From: Leptodactylus fallax
Taxonomy: Eukaryota > Chordata > Amphibia > Anura > Leptodactylidae
Length of the DNA: 64,000 nucleotides
Reading direction: 5' to 3'
Assembly (NCBI GenBank): GCA_947044405.1
Contig: CAMRHE010000054.1
Span: 3,472,001 to 3,536,000, forward strand
Part shown: in pieces, positions 53,394-64,000 of the stretch
Numbering within the stretch: the first letter of the stretch is position 1
Layout: each line of letters begins with the position of its first letter
Program-made: the position numbers and the translations under genes
Notes under the pieces: generated by a model
The model's input: the letters and a program-made list of their open reading frames with translations, nothing else
The model's database searches: none
What the model was told of the DNA's origin: nothing

Positions 53394-53800
53394 GATTTAA
53401 AGGATACATCTTTTCATATCCCTATTTTTCCTGATCATCACTGTTACCTGAGGGCTTTGGCTTGTCTAGGTGGAGAATGGCTCCTTCTATAGTTCAGAGC
53501 TTTGACATTACAATACTACCCAGGACCAAGACCTTCACAAAGATGATCTCCTCAGTTACTGCTGTTTTATGTCAGGGCAGGATCTTTGGGATCCCATACC
53601 TAGACAATTGGTTGATCAAGGCTGGCTCATCATAGCTTTGGGAATTCTGTTGAAAAATCTAGGTTAGCTGATCAATACAAAAAAGTTTTCTCATATGCCC
53701 ACCTGGCACGAGAATTTTGTTGGGTTTGTGATCAACTCACAAGACATGTTTGTTTACCTAACTTCTGAAAGATAGCTACCGCTAATAAGACAAGCTTGAT
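53394..53800 (+). pseudogene. DIRS-like retrotransposon RT remnant
   Basis: From 53394 the frame reads DLKDTSFHIPIFPDHHCYLR, corresponding to the conserved DLKDAYFHIPI block that opens the RT palm of DIRS elements. After stops and a frame change, PRTKTFTKMISSVTAVL and GIPYLDNWLIKA match the region around the catalytic YLDD box, with the second Asp replaced by Asn. Several stops follow. Assignment rests on block order and wording; it is old, and no tyrosine recombinase or terminal repeat was seen. Confidence 0.65.
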
Positions 53801-53866
53801 GGCCTCTTAAAGCAATGCCAAGTACCAGATGACAACATGTGGGCAATAAATGAGTTTTCCATAGTA

Positions 53867-54242
53867 CAGGTGTATCTCAATAAATTAGAATATCTTTGAA
53901 ATGTTTATTTCTTTCAGTAATTAAATTAAAAAGTGACCTCCTATATTTTCTAGATTCTTTACACACAGAGTGTTCTATTTCAAGTGTTTTATTTCTGTAA
54001 ATGTTGATTATGGATTACAGGTAATGAAAACCCAAATCTAAGAAAATTAGAATATTGTAAAAATGTTCAGTATTGTAAATTCAGTGTGTCACCTGCCAAG
54101 GTTTCCTAAGCCTTTAAATGGTCTCTCAGTCTGGTTCAGTAGGAGACACAATCATGGAAGACTGCTGACTATAAATTGTATTACTGAACTACTGAAATGA
54201 ATGAATGTTTAAAAAATATTCTAATATATTGAGATGCACCTG
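53867..54242. mobile_element. TA-flanked MITE with CAGGTGTATCTCAATAAA ends, copy 2
   Basis: Same element as 12205-12581: CAGGTGTATCTCAATAAATT to ATATATTGAGATGCACCTG, flanked by TA (53865-53866, 54243-54244). Differs from copy 1 by scattered substitutions and has no large indel. Same orientation. Confidence 0.9.
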
Positions 54243-54901
54243 TATGTAGTGTTCCTGGGGATTATGTCTTTCCTAGTGTAAGAGACAGCCAATGTTGTCT
54301 TAAGCTTCACTCTGTTAATGTTGAAGACTGTGATTCTGTTCCTTTAAGACAGCAGCCATTGTAATTGTGACCATACAGTCATTTGCTAGATCAGAGGAGG
54401 AACGGCTCAGTGGCTGAACTGTGACCCTGAATTCCGACCATTCTAGCCAAAAAGCTATTGTGCAGAATATTAATTCATTGGACGGCAGAGGCAACCGACA
54501 CACCCACCAGGAGGACGGCAGGACTTCAGTGTGCTGAGTGGAATCTGCTTTGGTTACTGATATGCAGTAACTAATGTTTCATCACTGCGAGAAAGAGGAC
54601 TTCATTTCTCCCAAGATCCTGATAAACGTGAGGAGAGGACGCCTCACTATAAAAAAAAAAAACAACCTTGGGCCCCCCCCCCCCCCCCCCATCGGACTGT
54701 AGCGGCCCCTGGACCACTGGGGAAAAGGGGGCACCCAAATGTGAAGTCAGGGTCAGTTAGGGATAGTTTTGAGTATTTTTTTTTCCAATGTCCACACTGC
54801 AGAAGTGGACAAATTAACCCAACCGAATGCACTGTTGCTTGTCTTAGCCCTGTCATTTTACCTTACTACCACGAAATATAAATTTTTTTCTTGAACTACC
54901 G
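54243..54901. other. Intergenic DNA with A- and C-homopolymers
   Basis: No gene recognised. An A12 run and a run of about 20 C lie at 54650-54690. This leads into the homopolymer block at 54902. Confidence 0.4.
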
Positions 54902-54989
54902 CGGGTGCGTTTTTTTTTGGGGGGGGGGGGCCACCCCCCCCCCCGGGGGGGGGGCCCCCCGCCCTCCTCCTTCCCTTTTTTTTTTGGTT

Positions 54990-55020
<31 letters not shown>

Positions 55021-55145
55021 CCCCCCCCCCTCCCCCCCAAAAATTTTTGTGGTGTATATAAAATTTTTGGGGGGGGGGGGGGGTTTTTTTGTGGTTTGTT
55101 TTGTATAAAAAATTTTTTTTCGGGGGAGGAAAAAAAAAAATTTTC
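54902..55145. other. Homopolymer block, likely sequence or assembly artefact
   Basis: About 240 bases made almost entirely of long runs of G, C, T and A (for example more than 20 G in a row near 54990-55016, then C runs). Microsatellites and minisatellites have a repeated word; this has none. The flanks read as normal DNA. The Pro/Gly-rich open frames through it are meaningless. Confidence 0.75.
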
Positions 55146-55918
55146 TTTATATTTATATTTATTAAAATATCTGTTGAGCTTCAACATGTACCAGTTCAGT
55201 GACATTTGTGAAATGTTACAAAGTTTGACTTGTAGGTTTCTAAATTGGCAATATTCAGTAGTAGTGCCCTTCAGTCTGCAAGTTGCAAATGACCATCATT
55301 CTTTTGCTTTAGGTGATCCCATTGGAGCTACTGCAAGGACAGGAAGAGAAATCTGAAATTTGCGTATAATTTCCCTTTTCTTCAACCTGAACAGTACAGC
55401 ATATTCACCCCCCCCCCCCTCCAAACTTGTTTTATTATTTAGTATTTCCTCATGGTGCTGAGTGGAGAAAAGAAAGATTTCATCATTTAAATTGGTAGTC
55501 CTGAGTTGGGTTACTCATTTTCACATAATAGATATCAGTTGCACCAAAATAATAGATCTAATAGCAAAGTAAAACAGGTCAGCAACAACAGATATGGAAG
55601 GTTACAGAGTTTGATTACATTGCTAATATCTCCTATAATATCTACCTGTAGCAAATATGTTTGCATTATGCATTCCTACATACACTGCATTCACAGTTTT
55701 CTGTGAAGCAACTAACACAAAAGCAATGATATCAGCATCTACTGTAAAAGTATAATGTGAATAGCCCAGTGTTATTTATTAACAAAATATCTCATCTGTA
55801 GTAAAGGAATAAAGCTGTTGTGCAAGGTTATATCTTCAGCTTTAGTTTAAATATTTACCGGAGAGGTAAACCCTATTTATGTCATACTGCCAGTGAAGGA
55901 CGGATGCTCTGCAGTATA
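55146..55918. other. Intergenic DNA, nothing recognised
   Basis: AT-rich, without family signatures. Confidence 0.4.
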
Positions 55919-57530
<1,612 letters not shown>

Positions 57531-57584
57531 TAGGTAACAATAACATCAGTGCTGGTATTAGGCTTAACATGATGGATCCCATTT

Positions 57585-57862
57585 GTGGCTAAGGCCCCAC
57601 GTAGTGAACTGCAGCCAAAAAACGCTGCGGAAAAGACTCTGTGGACTTTTTGCCTCTATTATACCTTTATGGAAAATGCAGGCATTTCCATAGGTATAAT
57701 GGAATTTCCACTTCTGATTTTTTTTCTGCAATGTGTGGATGGGATTAGCCAGAATCCCTTCCACTTTGCATGTACTGTAAAATGCAGTGTTTTTTGCTGT
57801 GGCATTTCCACCATGGCCAAAACACTTTGCTTTTGTAACGTGGGGCCCCGGCCTGTAACAGC
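57585..57862. repeat. Palindromic repeat (CCACGTAGTGAAC...GTAACGTGGGGCC)
   Basis: Left TAAGGCCCCACGTAGTGAAC, right TTGTAACGTGGGGCCCCGG. Inside, the paired ATTATACCTTTATGG / CCATAGGTATAATGG and CCATCC...CTTCCACTTTGC segments. Better preserved than 4910-5252. Confidence 0.8.
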
Positions 57863-58417
57863 TTTCTCTGACTTTTAATCAGTTTTTCGCGAGAATATTG
57901 CAGCAGACTTCAATATTCTGCCATACAGGTGCAATGAAAACCTGACCTGTGACTTCCGGCCCTTTATCCTTCATGGTGCCTTTGGGAACCACAGAGGATT
58001 TGGAAAAAATAAATAAATAATGCAGGGCCACCTGGATTCAGGTTTGCACATTGAACACACCTTTTCGACCCAGTAAAACAGATCAGAATGGGACATGATG
58101 GACATAATCTAATGTTTTTGATTTTTTTTAATTTGGAGTAAGTATGAACCCACTGATTTCAAAGGGTCTTTCAGTAGGACTGTACAATGGCTGTTAAAGT
58201 CACACAATACTTGGTTGTTTGAATTGACCCTTAGTGCATATTCAGAAGGTGCAGGTATGCGCTGTTGAAACTGCACCAGAAAAAAAAATTATGAGATTTT
58301 GATGTAAAAAACCACAATTGCATCCAAAACCAAGGCAAAAATATATCTGTGCATCTGTCAAACTTTGTGTTAGGGGGTGGTGCTGGGTGACAACTACAGG
58401 AGAAAACACACTCTGGT
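57863..58417. other. Intergenic DNA, nothing recognised
   Basis: No gene or RNA signature. Confidence 0.4.
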
Positions 58418-58491
58418 CAGGGGTGTAACTACCGAGGAGCAGTCATGCAAATGTTCGCCTTGGGGCCCAGCCATTCCTAGTTACACCACTG
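58418..58491. mobile_element. 74-bp deletion derivative of the hairpin-bearing transposon
   Basis: CAGGGGTGTAACTACCGAGG at the left and CCATTCCTAGTTACACCACTG at the right are the two termini of the family. Only about 40 bp lies between them (AATGTTCGCCTTGGGGCCCA belongs to the right subterminal region). The minimal copy in the window. Confidence 0.7.
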
Positions 58492-58936
58492 ACTCTGGTA
58501 TACAATGAATTATATGTACTCTATAAGGTAATGAGCTAGATCACTCACTTAATGATGAAATAATTGGCTGACATTGTTGGCAGCATGGAGCATTACATCA
58601 CACAGGGCACACAAAATTGATTGGAACAAACTTTGAAAGATGTACTTCCCCTTCTGTGAGCGATGACATCATTTCACTGCTTTAATGATCAGCTCCTCAT
58701 TTCAACACGATTAAATATTGACATGAGCATATTCATTTCAATGAAGTTCAAGGCAGGATGCATTCAAATAGTGGAGGGTAAAGTCAAAATGTGGAGTATG
58801 TGAAAGATTTACTAACCTTGTTAACTAGTTCTAAAATAAAAGGTCAAGTGGATATCTATACATATATTTGCCTATTATTCCTGTATCAAAAGAAAATAAT
58901 AATAATTTCCTACATGCATGAAGGATAGGACAGCAC
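58492..58936. other. Intergenic DNA, nothing recognised
   Basis: AT-rich spacer, ending in a short (AAT)n tract at about 58890. Confidence 0.4.
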
Positions 58937-59853
58937 TAGTGGCGTAACTAGGAATGGCTGGGCCCCAAGGCAAACATTGGTCATAGCCCCCCCCGACCGA
59001 CCCCCCCACACAAACCGCATTCCTGCACACACTATTATGCGCCATAGTGGCCCCTGCACACACTATTATGCCCCATAGTGGCCCCTGCACACACTATTAT
59101 GCCCCATAGTGGCCCCTGCACACACTTTTATGCCCCATATTGGCCCCTGCACACAGTATTATGCAGCATAGTGGCCCCTGCACACACTATTATGCCCCAT
59201 TGTGGACCACCCATGAACAATTATTATACTCTGGGGTCTTTTCAGACCTCAGATTATAATGATCGGAGACCCAGGGTACGATACAAACATAAAAAATAGT
59301 GTTACTTACTTCTCCCTGGCTCCGATGCACTCCCCGCTGTTTTCGGCCATCTTCAATGTTGGTACAGATGTCACTGAGCCAGGCCTGCGTCGAAACGCAT
59401 AATGATGCAGCCCGGCTCACATGATGTCTGGGACGTCACCAAATAGGCCCGAAGCCTGCTAGAGCACAGCAGAGGTAAGTAACCTTGTTTTTTATGTTGC
59501 CTCACCTCCCCTGGGCCTCCGATCATTATACTCCGGGGTATGAAAAGACCCCACAGTATAATGATAGCAGTGTTTGTGGGGTTCGCGGACCCGCAACCTC
59601 ACTTACTGATTCCCACTCCTGCTCACAGCCACCTCCACTTCCGCAGAATGGGAAGCGCAGGTGGCCGTGAACAGGAGCGGGGATCGGTAAGTAAATAGGG
59701 CCCGTTACCTGCTGGAGTTACTCCAGCAGGTAACGGCCTACTAAAACAAAAAAAAAAAAAAAAACAAAACATCAGGGGCCCACCAGGCACCATAATGTCC
59801 CGGGCCCTGTGGCAGGCGCTACTGCTGCTACCCCAGTACCGTGGACGCCCCTG
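58937..59853 (-). mobile_element. Hairpin-bearing non-autonomous transposon, full-length reference copy
   Basis: About 917 bp from TAGTGGCGTAACTAGGAATG to CTACCCCAGTACCGTGGACG. In order: right-terminal region, five 31-bp minisatellite units (59030-59205), hairpin 59221-59263, a GC-rich block with ATGATGTCTGGGACGTC, hairpin 59523-59565, GAGCGGGGATCGGTAAGT, CCTGCTGGAGTTACTCCAGC palindrome, poly(A) and GCAGGCGCTACTGCTGCTAC. No protein is encoded. A CAGTGGCGTAAC terminus suggests hAT-like, not proven. Confidence 0.75.
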
Positions 59854-61423
59854 GACAGCACCATGGTTCAATCTTTAGTTGTTGGGAAATAGAAGATTTA
59901 TTATAAGATGGCAAGCCAATACATTCACATATAGAACTAATCTATAAGAAAAGTGAGGTAACTTTGTAAGCTTATTACATTACTTATCTTGTACTGCTCC
60001 TGAGTTACAACCTCTCTTATAGCCCAGATATGACTTAAATATAAAGGCCTCTGAGCTGAAATCTCCCAGCATTTCTTGATGCAGTGACAGATGCATACCC
60101 GGCTAGTCATGTGATCGGCGCACTAGCTGGACGACACTTTTTCTATGCAAGTCAAGGAGAGCCTTAATGTTATACTCTCATAGATTTGGCTGGTGTGTGA
60201 ATTGGCAGGTCCGTCTTCTGATGACCAGCCAAGAGACCCATTCACTGACTAAATAAACTGAAGTATGCATCGGATAAGTGAGTGCACTGTTCATTACCCA
60301 TTATTATCCCCTGTAATACAGGGCTAAAGAATAATAAAAATGTACAGCGAGGGGATTTAAGACATTACGGATGTTTCTAAAACCCAGAAAAACTGTAATA
60401 TATAGTAAACTGTATATACTACATGCTCCAATTTTAAGATAAGCATTTTAATTTTCTTTCTAGCAGTAGCCAGACAAACCACAATTTTATATAAGGAAAA
60501 TACTGCTTAATAGCAACTCAAACTGTACATCTATCATACAAAATGGTAGTGAGTGTTGTCCCAGATCTGTACAAAATAAGGCCTGTTCCACACAATTGTA
60601 TTTTGGCTTTGTCCATGAGCTGCATAAATACAGCCAAGGACAGGATCACATTCCATCCTGAGATAGCAGAAAATTCATTGCCAAGCTTCCCAGTAATTCA
60701 ATGTGATTCAATTTTTTTTCTATTAACTTTGTATGTAATGACTATTAAAAGGATAGTCAAACGGGGGGCACACCATTTACATTTAATACACAGCCCTAAG
60801 AATGCTGAACTGCCCAATTATTCAAATATTGGGAGATCCCTCAACAAATCATATGCCATTTGTACGTATCTTCTAAAAGGGTACACTAGATCTCCAACAG
60901 TTTTATATTGCTGACCTGTAGGCAATGTAGGGCAGATTATGTGTTTTTTTACAGCAAGGCTTCCCTCTTCAGGTGTGTTTCATGTAAACCTACTGTACAA
61001 TGGCAAACACATTCTTTCTGAGCTTTTGAAAGACTTCACCCTATTAAAATCTATTAGCTTTTCAAAGTTTTTGATCCCAACGATCAGCTGATATGGGGAG
61101 ATGGAAGTTCTGCTAGTCAGAAAGACCCCTAATGTCTTAAAGCCGTTCTGGAAATCCATGTACGGCAGATGTTGGGTCTTTAAAGATTCATTCACTGCAT
61201 TCACTCAGCACTCACAAATGGCATTCAGAAACCCGTCGGCAGTGCCCATGATCTGAGACAACTCTGATCATAGACCATTAACCCCTCAAAAGCAACTACA
61301 GAAACTGAGTGGTTTATTTAATGGAATGTCGTTGCCATTTTCAGCCATCGAAGAGCATCCCTTTGGCAAGATTGAGGAAACTGTTTAGTTGTGATGGAAC
61401 CAAGGGCCTTCTGAAGGCAGGAT
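59854..61423. other. Intergenic DNA, nothing recognised
   Basis: About 1.5 kb without repeat boundaries or family motifs. Open frames at 60543-60914 (+) and 60980-61204 (-) have no homology that I recognise. Possibly host single-copy DNA. Confidence 0.4.
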
Positions 61424-62086
61424 TGTGATGAACCGACCCTCAGTTTTATATCTTTCTTGGAAGTGTGTTTTACTTGCTCATGTCAGTTCTTCCCCCACTT
61501 GTTGGAATGTGGTGCTTAAGTGAGGTTACGCTGCTGGACGCTATGCCTCACTGGTTTTTATCCCTGGCCAGATGGCGATGGGAGATAGTGGTCCGGTGAC
61601 CTTAGCTTCACCCACCCCCTCCCCGCACCTAGGTACCCATCTCTTCGAGAATTCTGCAGAGGAGGGAGAAAGAGAAGGGCTGGCTGGGGGGAGGTGAAGG
61701 GTGGGGCTGAAGGGGGTCTGACACTGAGGTAGAGTGAGTTTTGCTTGGTCTTTTGTGTGGAAGCTGGAAGAGATACAGCTAAGAGATAGCTGTGATCAGG
61801 AATCTTCCTGAGGTCCGGTATTGTTCTATATTTTATTCCCATTTTTTGTTTTATGTATTGTATCATCGAATTTTGCTTGTATGTTTATGCTTGATCGTAT
61901 TAATATTGTATATTTCTGTATATGCTATTAATTCGTACTGACCCACTTGGGTTATTAAATATATAAAATTTATATCGCTCGTTTCGTTCTATCCTACGAA
62001 CTCTGTCTGCTCACAGGTTGTGAGTGGAAGGTTAGAAGGGTGATCGCAGGTACGCCAAGAGGCTTGGCAAGGCGATATTCTTCACA
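61424..62086 (+). repeat. Probable 5' LTR of the second Gypsy element
   Basis: Inferred from TGTGATGAACCG at the start and TTCTTCACA at the end (TGTGA/TCACA), immediately followed by a primer-binding site. The 3' end is firm. The start is less so, because another TGTGATG lies at 61390 and the second LTR is outside the window. Confidence 0.65.
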
Positions 62087-62087
62087 G

Positions 62088-62107
62088 TGGTGGCAGCGTT
62101 GTGGGAT
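62088..62107 (+). promoter_or_regulatory. Primer-binding site, tRNA-Leu type
   Basis: TGGTGGCAGCGTTGTGGGAT. The vertebrate tRNA-Leu 3' end (general knowledge) would give TGGTGGCAGCGGTGGGAT; this copy matches on both sides of a two-base TT insertion. Confidence 0.7.
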
Positions 62108-62283
62108 CTTAGGATAACAGTGTGTGGGTGTGGTATCACTCAGACACTGAGGATTGTAGCAATCCTATGGCACGAGCGCGGTATGAGATCAAGCTTAAAC
62201 TACGGTGAAAGTTTCGTACAGTACTGTTTCCTCCCTTCTTCTTTTTTCTGTCCTATCTTTTATTTGGCAACGGCTTCTAGTGG

Positions 62284-63897
62284 ATGTCTTGGACCCTGAG
62301 AAGTGGAACCAGGAGACGTCAACAACTGACTGATACAAACGCTGAGCAGATGGCTGATATGGAAGGTGCTGCAGCTGGGCAGGACGAAGAGCAAAGTCCA
62401 GAGGGGCTGGCACAAGAAAACATCACCATGCCAGACGGTTCAGCAGGTGCCCGGACCCCAGAGGTAACTGTGCCTGGAGGGACCAGTAGCCCCAGTTCTG
62501 TGGGGGTAACGGACTTATACTTGCAAATGGCCTTACAGCAGATAGACGCCAGTGACTATAGCACCCGTCTGAAGGTGATTCACCAGTACCAAGCTGCTGC
62601 TGCTGCAGAGCGTCGGGCTGAGAGAGAGGCTGAGCGAGAGGCCCGTGAACGCCAGGCGGAGAGGGAGCATCAGCTTGAGCTAAAAAAGCTGGAACTTCGC
62701 CATCAGGTGCAACCTTCCCCTGCACAAACTCCAGGAGCCCGAGCACTAAAGATCCGATCCGAGGACTTTCCAATCTTGGAAGATAACGGGGACTTGGACT
62801 CGTTCTTGCGGGGATTTGAGAGGGTGTGTAAGCAGCATCATATTCCCCAGGCAGAATGGGCCCGTTACCTGTCTCCCCAGCTGAAGGGGAAAGGCCTGGA
62901 TGTTTCCATGAGCTTACCAGAGGACGCGGACTATGAGACCATCAAAGCGGCGCTGATCCGGAGATACCGGCTCACGCCGGAGGTGTACCGCAAAAAGTTC
63001 TGGAATATACAGCAGGGTCCCACAGAGAGCTATGCGGATGTTCTGCACCACTTACAGGCTACATTCTGGCAGTGGATCAAAGGACTTACTGTCACCACGA
63101 TTGAGGGACTTGGGGATCTTATGATAAAGGAACAATTTCTCCAGGTGTGCCCTCTGGAGGTCCGCCAGTTCGTGTGTGATTGGAAACCCAAAACAGCAGA
63201 CAAGGCTGCAGAGATTGCTGACGACTATGTGTCCACCAGGGAGCAAGGGGCCAAGAGAGGAGCCACACTGCAGAGACCCTCAAGCTGGAAGGAGGGGCAA
63301 AGCTGGAGTTCACCACAGCCTGCGGTCTCCAAGTGGGGTAAGACAAACTCTGTCCCGGGTGCCCCCTCTACTTCCCCTGTCCCAAGAACTCTGGGGGCCC
63401 CAGGGACCACCTCCAAGTCCCAAGGAGAGGCCCGGCGGTGTCATGCCTGTAACCAGCCAGGACATTTCAAGGCGGAGTGCCTCAACCGCTCTAAGAACCC
63501 CCCTGTTTCCCCAGCCACGGCAGTTGGCTCATCTGTATACTTGGTGGGGAGGGAGGGGTTGCCATCCAATGCCAACCGTCAACAGGTCATTGTGGGGGAT
63601 AAAGTGGTCATGGGATTTCGGGACACTGGGGCGGATGTTACTCTGGTGCAACCTGACTTGGTCCCTGCGGACAGTATTATCCCTGGAAAAACTCTGACCC
63701 TGAGGGGTATAGGACAAGAACGCTTAACTGTGCCCATGGCTTGCGTCCATTTGGACTGGGGTGCGGGAAAAGGAATGCGTGATGTGGGGCTAATGTCTGA
63801 TCTGCCTGCCAATGTACTATTGGGAACAGATTTGGGGCCCTTGGTGTCCCAATATGGGGTGGGAGTAGCCCCACCTCGCTGTGACAAAATGTACTGA
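62284..63897 (+). CDS. Gag-protease polyprotein with SCAN-like capsid domain
   Basis: A 537-aa frame from ATG 62284 (MSWTLRSGTRRRQQ). Residues about 105-140 are a charged Ala/Glu/Arg-rich coiled coil. From about 155 to 320 a capsid region contains LRRYRLTPEVYRKKFWNIQQ-like sequence, then GPTESYADVLHHLQATFWQW and IKEQFLQVCPLEVRQFVCDW, the layout of the SCAN domain of vertebrate zinc-finger proteins. It has a CCHC knuckle, CHACNQPGHFKAEC, and a retropepsin region with FRDTGADVTLV (active-site DTG) and VLLGTDLG. It should assemble particles and mature the polyprotein in the cytoplasm. No RT in this frame: it ends at TGA 63895-63897 while pol-like sequence continues in the -1 frame. Confidence 0.9.
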   Translation: MSWTLRSGTRRRQQLTDTNAEQMADMEGAAAGQDEEQSPEGLAQENITMPDGSAGARTPEVTVPGGTSSPSSVGVTDLYLQMALQQIDASDYSTRLKVIHQYQAAAAAERRAEREAEREARERQAEREHQLELKKLELRHQVQPSPAQTPGARALKIRSEDFPILEDNGDLDSFLRGFERVCKQHHIPQAEWARYLSPQLKGKGLDVSMSLPEDADYETIKAALIRRYRLTPEVYRKKFWNIQQGPTESYADVLHHLQATFWQWIKGLTVTTIEGLGDLMIKEQFLQVCPLEVRQFVCDWKPKTADKAAEIADDYVSTREQGAKRGATLQRPSSWKEGQSWSSPQPAVSKWGKTNSVPGAPSTSPVPRTLGAPGTTSKSQGEARRCHACNQPGHFKAECLNRSKNPPVSPATAVGSSVYLVGREGLPSNANRQQVIVGDKVVMGFRDTGADVTLVQPDLVPADSIIPGKTLTLRGIGQERLTVPMACVHLDWGAGKGMRDVGLMSDLPANVLLGTDLGPLVSQYGVGVAPPRCDKMY

Positions 63898-64000
63898 AGG
63901 ATGATTTTAATGTGGTGTTGAAGCCTGTCACACAGACCCAGACACAAGCAGAGGGAGGGGTCAGCATTTTGTTTCCCCCTGCTGTGTGGCCAGCTAAAGT
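63885..64000 (+). CDS. Start of pol, -1 frame relative to gag-protease (partial)
   Basis: Following a stop at 63882-63884 in this frame, it reads QNVLKDDFNVVLKPVTQTQT and AEGGVSILFPPAVWPAK, open to the window end and plausibly the linker before RT. It overlaps the gag-protease frame by 13 bases. Whether the two are joined by -1 frameshifting at the A-tract near 63885 or separated by a one-base deletion cannot be told from this copy. Confidence 0.55.

Larger units (their letters stand above)
61424..64000 (+). mobile_element. Second Ty3/Gypsy element (SCAN-like gag), cut by the window end
   Basis: 5' LTR about 61424-62086, primer-binding site 62088, gag-protease frame 62284-63897 and the start of pol in another frame from about 63885. 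RT, integrase and 3' LTR would lie beyond 64000. The gag type differs completely from that of the element at 39068, so these are separate lineages. Confidence 0.9.

Noticed and set aside
54858..55356. Gly- and Pro-rich open frames on both strands
   Set aside because: They run through the homopolymer block, which is probably a sequencing or assembly artefact.
59380..59415. CGAAACGCATAATGATG, resembling part of the hammerhead core
   Set aside because: There is no CTGATGA in the right position before it and no helix II. It is part of the hairpin-bearing transposon.
60543..61204. Two modest open frames in an apparently single-copy stretch
   Set aside because: No recognisable domain or exon-like splice signals that I can defend. 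Could be host sequence, but no gene can be claimed.

Overview
The window looks like repeat-dense, gene-poor nuclear DNA from an anuran amphibian (frog or toad). The evidence is the company of repeats: several Tc1-like transposon families, a tRNA-headed SINE, L2-like and L1/Tx1-like LINE 3' ends, a DIRS-like remnant, two Ty3/Gypsy elements (one with a SCAN-like gag) and many short palindromic non-autonomous repeats. I found no host protein-coding exon, no free-standing tRNA or rRNA gene and no CRISPR. Species assignment is inference.

Layout. 0-5 kb: AT-rich DNA, a hammerhead-ribozyme-like motif (about 635-700), a 55-bp tandem repeat split by a 222-bp Tc1 derivative (1532-1753), and a full-length but dead Tc1 element (3173-4780). 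5-17 kb: short palindromic repeats, LINE/SINE tails, a 31-bp minisatellite, a Tc1 5' fragment (10219-10577), an L1-like 3' fragment, a composite hairpin-bearing transposon family, a Tc1 N-terminal half copy (13998-14594) and an L2-like LINE 3' end (15384-16130). 17-27 kb: a Tc1 3' fragment, an L1-like ORF2 3' end with poly(A) (about 18930-20464), foldback repeats and a 2.6-kb composite repeat (23558-26120).

27-30 kb holds the clearest piece of history. A Tc1 element with an uninterrupted 340-aa transposase and almost identical 205-bp inverted repeats (27189-28836) sits inside an older Tc1 of another family (27122-30083). The TA target duplication can be read exactly, because an uninterrupted version of the target lies at about 1590-1602. 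30-39 kb: a complete SINE and a cluster of foldback repeats.

39068-46478 is a complete Ty3/Gypsy element. It has two LTRs of about 1 kb that I read as differing at only two substitutions plus two simple-repeat length changes, a primer-binding site matching tRNA-Thr, one open gag-pol frame of 1635 aa with protease, RT, RNase H and integrase motifs, and a C-terminal tail displaced into another frame. 47-61 kb: another Tc1 5' fragment, a second copy of the composite repeat with a 560-bp palindrome inside, a DIRS-like RT remnant, a homopolymer block that looks like a sequence artefact, a nearly complete Tc1 (55919-57530) and a full copy of the hairpin-bearing transposon. 61.4-64 kb: the 5' LTR, tRNA-Leu-type primer site and gag-protease gene of a second Gypsy element, cut by the window edge.

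These genes do not form a pathway. Each is a selfish element; the relationships that matter are nesting order, deletion derivatives and supply of transposase to non-autonomous relatives. I saw no convincing new biological system. The best leads are the apparently intact Tc1, the very young Gypsy element, the SCAN-like gag, the ribozyme-like motif and the recurrent covarying hairpin.
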